Assembly (NCBI GenBank): GCA_964547525.1
Contig: CAZJOD010000105.1
Location: 1-13,523, forward strand
DNA: 13,523 nucleotides
Direction: 5' to 3'
Source: CAZJOD01 sp964547525
GTDB taxonomy: Bacteria; Bacillota; Clostridia; JAAYHZ01
Shown here one piece after another: positions 7,736 through 13,471 of the stretch; the stretch's first letter is position 1; every line of letters begins with the position of its first letter. Made by a program: the position numbers and the translations under genes. The notes beneath the pieces are model-generated. The model saw nothing but the letters and a program-made list of their open reading frames with translations, ran no database searches and was not told the DNA's origin.

Positions 7736-7749
7736 AATTCCATCCTCCT
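7667..7749 (-). repeat. 83-bp direct repeat at the gene head, copy A
   Basis: Covers the RBS, GTG start and first 23 codons (MSELIKKVNQTSESYSPK onward) of the 394-residue gene. It matches 6424-6506 at about 70 of 83 positions. Both copies contain AGGAGG, then ATGGAATT, then GTGAGCGAAC. Confidence 0.85.
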
Positions 7750-7773
7750 ATCTCAGACAGTTTTTATTTTATC

Positions 7774-9021
7774 TCAATAAAGAGCGGTTTCGTTATCCGT
7801 TTTTGTCATTTTTATGAGTTTGTATAATTTCATTCGGATATGATCTGCATCATATTTCCCATTTAGCGTTTCATAAACAGCGAATACCGGTTGCTTGGCT
7901 TCGTGGACAATGCCATTATTGGTTAACCATGTGTTAATTTTTGCTTTGCCCATACTTGTATCACCAAAGCAGTCATCCGGCAGGACGGCATATTGTCCAG
8001 CAGGAATACGCAAAATCTCCAAATTTCTGCCAGGGGGCAGTTGAAGCTTCTCCCCGCATTCCACTCCGCATTCACAGACGTTACCATAGGCACATACATA
8101 AAAGTACCGCGCATTTCGAATCAATAATGGATAACTCTCCTGCAAAAAAGCCATTACCCTTTCCGACGCTTTGCGTTCGGCGTTTGCTCCCTTTTCCCTG
8201 GCAATGATAAAGGTCATTTCCGGTATTTGTGAGATGATTATATGTTGCGCTGTCCTACGTTTTTTTACAGGCAGATAAAGTTTCAGCTTATGCGGTTTAC
8301 CGTTTCTAAATAGATATTCTTCAAAGTATCCTTCTTCGGACTGCTCAAACATACTGGCTGAAAGCCATGTATTATAAAGGTAATTCCAGCCGTCATTGAT
8401 GTCTTGTTCGTTATAATTCACAACACAAGTGGCGTAAGTCCCCGTTTTCCCCGGACAGTCTCCACCTATAATGGTCTTTTCTTTCATGACTTCATAACAG
8501 AACTGATTTCCAATTTGTTTTCCGTTCCTACCGAAAATGCGTTTATTAGTCTCTCTTAGCGCTGCTATAGCTTTATCTTCAATTCCAATCAAGCAGGAAT
8601 CGTAAAATTTTGTTGTTTTACATTCGGGTATTTCTTCATTTCCAACCTTTACAGCCATGCTAATTTTATCCACATAAAAAGGGTAATAGTAGAAATATGT
8701 ATCACTTTTCCTATATTCAAGAGGAGTCATGCCAACGATATTTTTAAATTGTTTGTGGAATGCTTGTTGTGTTTGGGAACCACTTTCATCAGCAATGATG
8801 GTAAGTGGGATATCAGAACACTTCAATTTTTCGCAGGCATTGGATATGCGTCTTTTACGGATATATTCCTTGATTGAATGACCTGTATATGTGTAAAAAT
8901 CCCGATATAGCCGGCTAAGCGAAATAAAATGATTTTCTGCTATCATTTCAACATTTATTTCACTTGATAAATTGCATTCTATAAACTCAATAACTGTCTT
9001 AATATAATTATTTTTCTGCAT
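7774..9021 (-). CDS. AraC-family regulator, Rob-like, with two GyrI-like effector domains
   Basis: Cytoplasmic DNA-binding regulator, 415 residues from ATG at 9021. Residues 1-105 form the AraC double helix-turn-helix, with the second motif ending QFKNIVGMTPLEYRK (91-105), the family signature. Residues 118-252 look like a GyrI/AraC effector-binding domain (ISMAVKVGNEEIPE, IGNQFCYEV, a GWNYLY segment). Residues 258-405 look like a second one (EMTFIIAREKG, IPAGQYAVLP, a closing YETL). E. coli Rob and many Firmicutes regulators have HTH first and one GyrI domain last; the double arrangement is less common. No good RBS is seen before the ATG, so translation may be weak. The two following genes in the same direction are the obvious targets, inferred from spacing. 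The ligand is unknown. Confidence 0.85.
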   Translation of the reverse strand: MQKNNYIKTVIEFIECNLSSEINVEMIAENHFISLSRLYRDFYTYTGHSIKEYIRKRRISNACEKLKCSDIPLTIIADESGSQTQQAFHKQFKNIVGMTPLEYRKSDTYFYYYPFYVDKISMAVKVGNEEIPECKTTKFYDSCLIGIEDKAIAALRETNKRIFGRNGKQIGNQFCYEVMKEKTIIGGDCPGKTGTYATCVVNYNEQDINDGWNYLYNTWLSASMFEQSEEGYFEEYLFRNGKPHKLKLYLPVKKRRTAQHIIISQIPEMTFIIAREKGANAERKASERVMAFLQESYPLLIRNARYFYVCAYGNVCECGVECGEKLQLPPGRNLEILRIPAGQYAVLPDDCFGDTSMGKAKINTWLTNNGIVHEAKQPVFAVYETLNGKYDADHIRMKLYKLIKMTKTDNETALY

Positions 9022-9125
9022 AACTTTTTCAACCGGCCCTTGTAATCCTTACATTTATATAAACTTATTTTAGCATAATATGGTATGCAAGAATAGCTGA
9101 TAATCATCATAAAGGAATGTTCATA

Positions 9126-9236
9126 AACTAAAGGAACCTTTTTATTTTGTGCAGCGAACCCTATACATAAGTTTACCATTGTCGTAGTTTTACCGGTTCA
9201 TCCTTTCCGGTTTGCAGTAGTAATTACTTTTACCAT
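9126..9236 (-). pseudogene. parA: 5' remnant of a ParA/Soj-type ATPase gene
   Basis: AGGAGG at 9245-9250 precedes ATG at 9236. The frame reads MVKVITTANRKG, stop, TGKTTTMVNLCIGFAAQNKKVPLV, which is the start of a ParA/MinD-type ATPase with its deviant Walker A motif KGGTGKTTT. The second glycine codon has become TGA (9200-9198). Likeness ends after about 37 codons, where VDADPQG would be expected, so the gene is broken twice. Members of the family partition plasmids or chromosomes, so this may be a trace of an integrated plasmid or mobile element. Confidence 0.75.
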
Positions 9237-9260
9237 TTATGTTTCCTCCTATCATGAAGA

Positions 9261-9296
9261 AAGCCGTTTGCTTTCATTTAATAAAGTAAACGGCTT
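9261..9296. repeat. Strong hairpin, possible terminator
   Basis: Fourteen-base arms AAGCCGTTTGCTTT (9261-9274) and AAAGTAAACGGCTT (9283-9296) pair with a single wobble around an 8-base AT loop. It lies just upstream of the parA remnant's RBS. On the minus strand it is followed by TTCTTC rather than a clean T run, so a terminator role is plausible, not certain. Confidence 0.6.
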
Positions 9297-9312
9297 CTAT
9301 AATATATATGAA

Positions 9313-9345
9313 AAGAGGACATAAGATGAAAAACCGTGTCCTCTT
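9313..9345 (-). terminator. Hairpin just downstream of the GrpB remnant
   Basis: Perfect 9-base arms AAGAGGACA (9313-9321) and TGTCCTCTT (9337-9345) enclose a 15-base loop. On the minus strand the second arm runs into TCTTTTC, giving a moderate terminator 7 bases after the GrpB stop at 9352. Confidence 0.55.
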
Positions 9346-9351
9346 GTTCAT

Positions 9352-9507
9352 TCATTCTTTTAGGGGCACCGAAGTGCTACCAATGTGTTTAATCTCAATG
9401 ACCATGTCGCCGATATGCTCCATCAGATAATCGCGGATGCGCTCGAATTCAGTTTTCCAATTTGGGTCGTAAGGCAGGATAACTAGTGTATTTGGCAGTT
9501 TAGACAT
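9352..9507 (-). pseudogene. GrpB/UPF0157-family gene, 5' fragment
   Basis: A 51-codon frame from ATG at 9507 with CAGGAG seven bases upstream. It reads LPYDPNWKTEFERIRDYLM, then HIGSTSVP, which is the start of GrpB-family (UPF0157) proteins related to nucleotidyltransferases. The family is usually about 170 residues and continues after GSTSVPG with further conserved acidic residues; here LKE and TGA follow. The 5' end and RBS look healthy while everything after the GSTSV motif is deleted. It overlaps the tail of the transposase frame. Confidence 0.75.
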
Positions 9508-9524
9508 GTCTCAACTCCTGTCTC

Positions 9525-9806
9525 TAATGGTTGCTTAACTTCCATTAATAGTAAATGGACATGATTTCCCATTAGGCAATAAACAAACAACTTGTATTCG
9601 CAAATCTCTCTGTATTTCTGTAAAGTTTGAATAAAAATTTTACTATCTTCCTCATCCTCGAATAGGGTTTGACGATTTATTTCCTCATAAGGACATGATA
9701 TATTCCACTTCCACTTTTTCTTCTTGGTCCTCTCGGCATGCCAATCAACACTGTAGTAACTTACCATATGCACTAATATGTGTCAATACCCCCGTCCCCT
9801 TGACAC
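9525..9806 (-). mobile_element. Truncated Y1/REP-associated transposase element, copy 3
   Basis: From the terminal repeat (9806-9780) inward: ATG at 9739 starts MPRGPRRKSGSGIYHV, the usual head of REP-associated Y1 transposases. After LMR the frame hits TAA (9679-9677). A one-base loss near 9683 shifts the true frame, which resumes as INRQTLFEDEEDSKIF and reaches YCLMGNHVHLLLME, containing the HUH metal-binding motif (HVH). Likeness stops near residue 80, before the catalytic-Tyr region, where the GrpB RBS begins. Intact relatives have roughly 200-300 residues, so the element is inactive. The 97-codon open frame at 9773-9483 is a hybrid and not a real protein. Confidence 0.82.
9780..9806. repeat. 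27-bp GGGGACGG terminal repeat, copy 3
   Basis: Arms GTGTCAA and TTGACAC around a CCCCCGTCCCC core; all 27 bases are identical to copy 2 at 4387-4413. It marks the outer end of the transposase element, on the side of the alpha/beta hydrolase gene. Confidence 0.78.
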
Positions 9807-9872
9807 CCCTAAACAGGTACCTAACACACTTCTAAAGCACATACGCTATTTGTCAAAGAAGTGATAACAACA

Positions 9873-10847
9873 TTAACCCTCAGTATTACTTTTATTTATA
9901 TCTTCAAGAAAAAATTTAGCCTCCCGGGCAATTATATCTGCTTTATCATAATGCACATAATGACCTGTAGTAAGCTGCATATGCTTTCCAATAGTAATCT
10001 TCGAAAGATAATCAGATAATGCGTCTTTCCAACCAATTGCATTAGCTTCTTGTTCATCGGAAATAAAAAAGTACATGGGGGTGTTGATTGGAATTTCATT
10101 TTTTGCTACCGTTCCAGCATTATCTTTCAAATAATTAACTTCTCTTAACATATCTTTAGTGAAAGCACTTTTATAAAAAACAGACAAATATAGATTTTTA
10201 TCTTCTTCTGATAGTTTATTTGATTTCATCAGAGGCAAGTTTTCACCAATTTCAGATTCCGGTATAAATCTGGATAGACCCATTCTCGATACGAAATACA
10301 TAAAATAAAGCTGCATTTTTTTAGGCTCAGGAATTAGTTCAATCGTTTGAGGTATACATGGATCTAAGCCTATAATTGCTTTTACTTCATAAGGGTATTT
10401 TTGAGCCCAATATATTGCCTCTAGCCCTGACATGGAATGGGGAAAGAGTACATATGGAGCCTTCTCTCCTGAGAGTTCCAGCACCATACGGGTTTCTTCA
10501 AGCATAGTATCTATATCCCTTGGACTATTTGATGTCTCACTCCAGCCATAACCGGATTTCTCTACTACTGCAATCCTGTAGTCATCTATCATCCTCATCC
10601 ATAAGGGCTTAAAATCCAATGTTGGATTACTGGTGCCATGTCCGGCCATAAAAACAAGTGTAATATCTCCTTCGCCTTGTATGTATACATGCAACTTTTT
10701 ATCATTTATTTCAACAATTCTGCCTAGTGGCAGGTATTCTTTTGCTTCTTTTCTTAATTGATTATTATGATTAAACATAAGTGCAGTAATAATAATAATT
10801 GCTATTAACAATATAATCATAATTATAATTGCTAGTATTTTTAACAT
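9873..10847 (-). CDS. Membrane-anchored alpha/beta hydrolase
   Basis: 324 residues from ATG at 10847, with GAGGGGG about nine bases upstream. A GTG at 10865 in the same frame lies inside that RBS and is rejected. Residues 1-24 are a hydrophobic anchor (MLKILAIIIMIILL), with the catalytic domain probably outside the membrane. Visible marks are the oxyanion segment MAGHGTSNP (67-75), VEKSGYGWS, the nucleophile elbow in PHSMSG (Ser138, with Pro and Ser in place of the usual glycines), Asp264 in FFISDEQ, and the His in TTGHYVHYDKAD (His296). Together these form a complete Ser-Asp-His set. Substrate unknown; an esterase or peptidase-like hydrolase is likely. It follows a decayed small membrane-protein gene and has its own extended -10 promoter. 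Confidence 0.88.
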   Translation of the reverse strand: MLKILAIIIMIILLIAIIIITALMFNHNNQLRKEAKEYLPLGRIVEINDKKLHVYIQGEGDITLVFMAGHGTSNPTLDFKPLWMRMIDDYRIAVVEKSGYGWSETSNSPRDIDTMLEETRMVLELSGEKAPYVLFPHSMSGLEAIYWAQKYPYEVKAIIGLDPCIPQTIELIPEPKKMQLYFMYFVSRMGLSRFIPESEIGENLPLMKSNKLSEEDKNLYLSVFYKSAFTKDMLREVNYLKDNAGTVAKNEIPINTPMYFFISDEQEANAIGWKDALSDYLSKITIGKHMQLTTGHYVHYDKADIIAREAKFFLEDINKSNTEG

Positions 10848-10902
10848 TTTTATCTTCCCCCTCACAACCGAACCTCACCTTACTATTTTATTTATTTCAT
10901 AT

Positions 10903-10911
10903 ATTATATCA
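10903..10911 (-). promoter_or_regulatory. Extended -10 promoter of the hydrolase gene
   Basis: TGATATAAT on the minus strand (TGn plus TATAAT), 55 bases before the hydrolase start. No good -35 is seen 17 bases upstream, which fits an extended -10 promoter. It overlaps the stop codon of the membrane-protein remnant. Confidence 0.55.
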
Positions 10912-11109
10912 GTTTGACTTACTTTTTAAAAACTCTCTATACCCACTCACAAAAACAAATCCTACGCCTGTTCCTATACCCTTAAATGGCAGTACCGGTT
11001 ATAATAAAACTCAATACTGCTCTTTTACTATACCAAATACTATTCCTACATAGGGAAAATTATATTTCTTTTTTAATTATTCACGTAATCTGTCAAAGAT
11101 TTTTCTCAT
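10909..11109 (-). pseudogene. Decayed small membrane-protein gene
   Basis: Between ATG at 11109 and TGA at 10909 lie exactly 67 codons. The frame starts MRKIFDRLRE, then TAA where GAA is expected, then LKKKYNFPYVGIVFGIV. The next part makes sense only one base out of frame (AVLSFIITGTAI), and the first frame then returns with FKGIGTGVGFVF and ends REFLKSKSN. Two compensating frameshifts and a nonsense codon thus disable what looks like a basic-headed protein with two Gly-rich membrane segments. Family not recognised. Confidence 0.6.
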
Positions 11110-11202
11110 TTATAAGTTCTTCTTTGGCAACCTTTAGAATTATTTTATACTATAAAAATAAAATAAAAATATTAGAATTATTAATATTTTATTAATATAT
11201 AA
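11110..11202. other. Very AT-rich spacer
   Basis: Almost pure A/T between the decayed membrane-protein gene and the merR-like gene's terminator. A TATAAAAT string on the minus strand near 11145 could be an old -10 for the decayed gene. No gene is seen. Confidence 0.35.
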
Positions 11203-11240
11203 AATAAAGTGAGTGAGTATGTTTACTCACCCACTTTATT
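11203..11240. terminator. Hairpin terminator after the MerR-family gene
   Basis: Arms AATAAAGTGAGTGAGTA (from 11203) and TACTCACCCACTTTATT (to 11240) pair almost perfectly, with a short loop. On the minus strand the hairpin starts five bases after the MerR-family stop and runs into TTTTATATATT, so it should end that transcript. Confidence 0.8.
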
Positions 11241-11245
11241 CTCTA

Positions 11246-12064
11246 TTATTTATTCTTTTTTGCCGGTGCTTGTATTTCTGTCAGATAATTCTCAGGATTT
11301 TCTTCACACCATGGTCCTTTGTGATAAATGGCCCTTGTTGGTCCGTTCATTTCATAACCATTAGACTCCAACCATACTCCCAACGCATGATATGCTGCTG
11401 TCATCTCTTCAAAAGGTCCCTGATGCATGATCACTGCCATCTCTGTAACAGCCTCAAGCTCTCTGATTTTTATCCTTTCTGTTTCTTCTACAGAATCATT
11501 AAAGCACATAGTAACTTCCACATCTACATCGTTTTCCTTATATCCCTGGTCATGATAAATTGCATAGCATGGCATTTCACATTTCAGGTTATTTTCCCTT
11601 ACAAATTTCTGCAGTTCCTCCCATAACATACCTTCTGCGTTATATGTAGGAATAATTCCTCTCAGTGATAACACCTTGATAGCCGGGATATTTTTTAAAG
11701 CAACTTCATATTTCATAAAATTTAACTCCTTGTCAAAAAATTTAATAAGCGTCTCCACTCTTAATAGTTTTTCATTCTCTTTTTCAATAGCAAATGAGAT
11801 TTCACGTTTTTTGTTATGTAAAAGACTCAAGACTTGTTTTGAATTCATCTCCTTATCCATAAGTCCGCATATTTCAGGAAGTGAGAAGCCCATTTCCTTT
11901 AACACATATATCCTGTTTACCTTTGGTATTTGATCGGCAGAATAAAAACGATACCCGGTAAACCTATCTACATCTTGTGGTTTTAGTAATCCAATCTCAT
12001 CATAATGTCTCAGCATTCTGACAGATACTCTTGTAATTTTAGAAAAATCACCTATTTTAAGCAT
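11246..12064 (-). CDS. MerR-family regulator with GyrI-like effector domain (BltR/BmrR-like)
   Basis: 272 residues from ATG at 12064, RBS AGGAGGT at 12068-12074. Residues 1-70 are the MerR winged HTH (MLKIGDFSKITRVSVRMLRHYDEIGLL, FTGYRFYSADQ). Residues 75-115 are the dimer-forming coiled coil. Residues 120-268 are a GyrI-like multidrug-binding domain (AIKVLSLRGIIPTY, MCFND, MAVIMHQGPFEE, and the closing YLTEIQAPA). Such proteins bind lipophilic cations or other small molecules and activate promoters with overlong spacers. Its own promoter is of exactly this type, so it probably regulates itself. No efflux pump gene lies beside it in the window; the hydrolase downstream is separated by a terminator. 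Confidence 0.92.
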   Translation of the reverse strand: MLKIGDFSKITRVSVRMLRHYDEIGLLKPQDVDRFTGYRFYSADQIPKVNRIYVLKEMGFSLPEICGLMDKEMNSKQVLSLLHNKKREISFAIEKENEKLLRVETLIKFFDKELNFMKYEVALKNIPAIKVLSLRGIIPTYNAEGMLWEELQKFVRENNLKCEMPCYAIYHDQGYKENDVDVEVTMCFNDSVEETERIKIRELEAVTEMAVIMHQGPFEEMTAAYHALGVWLESNGYEMNGPTRAIYHKGPWCEENPENYLTEIQAPAKKNK

Positions 12065-12085
12065 GATACCTCCTGTCTTAGTTTA

Positions 12086-12099
12086 ACAATTCGAATTGT
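12086..12099. promoter_or_regulatory. 14-bp perfect palindrome in the merR-like gene's leader
   Basis: ACAATTCGAATTGT is fully self-complementary. It lies between the -10 (12106-12111) and the RBS (12068-12074), a position where a bound protein would block transcription. It could be an operator for another regulator, but one 14-base AT-rich palindrome could also arise by chance. Confidence 0.4.
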
Positions 12100-12105
12100 A
12101 ATTTT

Positions 12106-12136
12106 ATTTTAAACCCTCACACAATGTGAGAGTCAA
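12106..12136 (-). promoter_or_regulatory. MerR-type promoter and operator with 19-bp spacer
   Basis: TTGACT (12136-12131) and TAAAAT (12111-12106) are 19 bases apart instead of 17. The spacer holds a dyad, CTCACA-CAA-TGTGAG (12116-12130), with GAGGGTTTAAAAT on the -10 side. This matches promoters activated by MerR-family proteins through DNA distortion, as known for BmrR and Mta. It drives the MerR/GyrI gene 42 bases downstream. Confidence 0.85.
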
Positions 12137-12174
12137 GTAATAATTTATAAAATAGAAAAAATTTAATGATCATG

Positions 12175-12252
12175 TTATAATCCTATGACCATCAGCTTAA
12201 TCTTACGCGAACGGGAATATTTGAGTATCTGATCTACAAGCTCCTCCGGATT
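12175..12252 (-). pseudogene. Unidentified C-terminal gene remnant
   Basis: The minus strand reads NPEELVDQILKYSRSRKI and a few more residues, then TAA at 12177-12175. The frame has coding-like composition but is closed upstream by TAG and has no start. It looks like the last 25 codons of a lost gene between the truncated kinase and the MerR gene. Not recognised. Confidence 0.35.
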
Positions 12253-12268
12253 TTTATTCTAGAATTAA

Positions 12269-13471
12269 TTATACGCTGAGAAAACAATAAAACTTTATTG
12301 AGAAATGACTTCCGCTTTTGAAAAAATAAATAATCTTTAATCTGAAAAGTGTTAAAAAACAAAACATTAATATCATGAACTTGTCCTTTACAGAAGGAAA
12401 CGGTCTTTTTATGAGTACTGAAACATTATCTCTGTCATATTCAGCTTCCTTAATATTTGCTATGTTTTCCAGCATCTCTCTGCTGTCAACTTCTTCATAA
12501 TACATTGTCATTTTACCCGGTTCATGCTTTGAAAACATAGCCAAATCGTCTATTAGTCTATCCAAGCCCTCAGTTTTCTTTTCAATAACAGATAGATACC
12601 TGGTGTAAGTTTCGCTATCTTTTGCTTTTCCATCCTTAAGTGCTTCTACATAACCTCTAATGGATGTCATAGGAGTACGAAGATCGTGGGATATATTTGC
12701 AATAAGTTCCTTCTTTTCATTCTCCTCCTGCTTTTGCTTTATTATTGCAGCTTTCAGCTGTTCTTTCATGCTTATAAAAGCCTCACAAAAGATCCCCAAC
12801 TCATTCTTCTTTGAGTAGTCGATATTAAAATCCAGATCTCCCTGTGCAATCTTTCGTGTTGCAGCACCAAGTTCTTTTAAAGGAATAAGAATATTTCTAG
12901 TGATTAGCAAAGTTAGAAGAAACATAAGAACAATAAGACAAATAAAACCTGCCAATATACTTGTTATTATATAAAACATGATACTTCTGACACCTACACC
13001 AATAGCTCTGTTTTCCTCATATTCAAAAATAGAAACACCCACAAGCTTATTATCGGCAAAAACCGGATTGATACGCCGTTTATGGTGCAGATTTATCTGT
13101 GTATGTGCGATTCCAGCAACATAAATACTTTCAAAAGGAACAATCTTGTTTTTTATAAAAGCATCAGAGTCAAACGAATCATATAAAATCCGGCCTTCAG
13201 TGTCAATAATCTGCAGATACCCCTCAAATTTGTCGAAGTAAGGCTCTAACTCTTTTGTAATTGTCTTATATGTTGTTATATCGGCAAAATTATTCTGTAT
13301 TTTTTGAATCATTCTCTCAAAAAAAACATCAGGTTGAGATAAATGCTCATAATCAGGAGCACTGTTTACTCTGTCGGTAACTATTCTTAACATGATAAAT
13401 GTAACAGTAAGAGGAAGAACAACAACAAGAATAAAAGCTATATTGAGTTGAGAGCGTATACCAAGCTTCAT
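12269..13471 (-). CDS. Sensor histidine kinase, truncated: no ATPase domain
   Basis: 400 codons from ATG at 13471, overlapping the response regulator stop by ATGA. Order: membrane segment 10-30; outside sensor region 31-163 with a PAS/CACHE-like core (YLQIIDTEGRILYDSFD); membrane segment 164-190; HAMP 191-245 (PLKELGAATRKIAQGDLDF); HisKA with phospho-acceptor His262 in ANISHDLRTPMTSIRGY. After VSVLIKRPFPSVK (residue 362, near 12386) the protein turns into Phe- and Ile-rich junk to the stop. The N, G1 and G2 boxes of the HATPase domain are absent, so it cannot bind ATP; it might still act as an acceptor for another kinase, but a pseudogene is more likely. The break does not look like a simple frameshift, since no other frame continues the domain. 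Confidence 0.82.
   Translation of the reverse strand: MKLGIRSQLNIAFILVVVLPLTVTFIMLRIVTDRVNSAPDYEHLSQPDVFFERMIQKIQNNFADITTYKTITKELEPYFDKFEGYLQIIDTEGRILYDSFDSDAFIKNKIVPFESIYVAGIAHTQINLHHKRRINPVFADNKLVGVSIFEYEENRAIGVGVRSIMFYIITSILAGFICLIVLMFLLTLLITRNILIPLKELGAATRKIAQGDLDFNIDYSKKNELGIFCEAFISMKEQLKAAIIKQKQEENEKKELIANISHDLRTPMTSIRGYVEALKDGKAKDSETYTRYLSVIEKKTEGLDRLIDDLAMFSKHEPGKMTMYYEEVDSREMLENIANIKEAEYDRDNVSVLIKRPFPSVKDKFMILMFCFLTLFRLKIIYFFKSGSHFSIKFYCFLSV

Noticed and set aside
7736..7743. ATG abutting the RBS (ATG GAA TTG TGA), also in the other copy, as a three-codon regulatory ORF
   Set aside because: There is no space between AGGAGG and this ATG, so initiation there is unlikely; the GTG 8 bases on is well placed. 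Its conservation is explained by the shared head.
6424..7749. Shared N-terminal peptide as a RiPP-type leader
   Set aside because: No Gly-Gly cleavage site, no small core peptide, and no maturation enzyme or transporter gene nearby.
7941..8207. Plus-strand 88-residue frame and minus-strand 63-residue frame in the same place
   Set aside because: Both lie inside the AraC-family gene in other frames and lack ribosome binding sites.
8979..9179. 66-residue open frame starting MVNLCIGFAAQ
   Set aside because: It is the part of the parA remnant after the nonsense codon, running on into unrelated sequence; no RBS of its own.
9483..9773. 96-residue open frame as an intact protein
   Set aside because: Its first 30 residues are out-of-frame translation of the transposase head and its last 15 are outside the family; only the middle is genuine, so the gene is frameshifted and truncated.
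10848..10865. GTG at 10865 as start of the alpha/beta hydrolase
   Set aside because: That codon is part of the GAGGGGG ribosome binding site for ATG 10847, directly before the hydrophobic anchor.
11213..11626. Plus-strand 137-residue frame
   Set aside because: It is the antisense shadow of the MerR/GyrI gene and its terminator; composition is Phe, Cys and His rich with no RBS.
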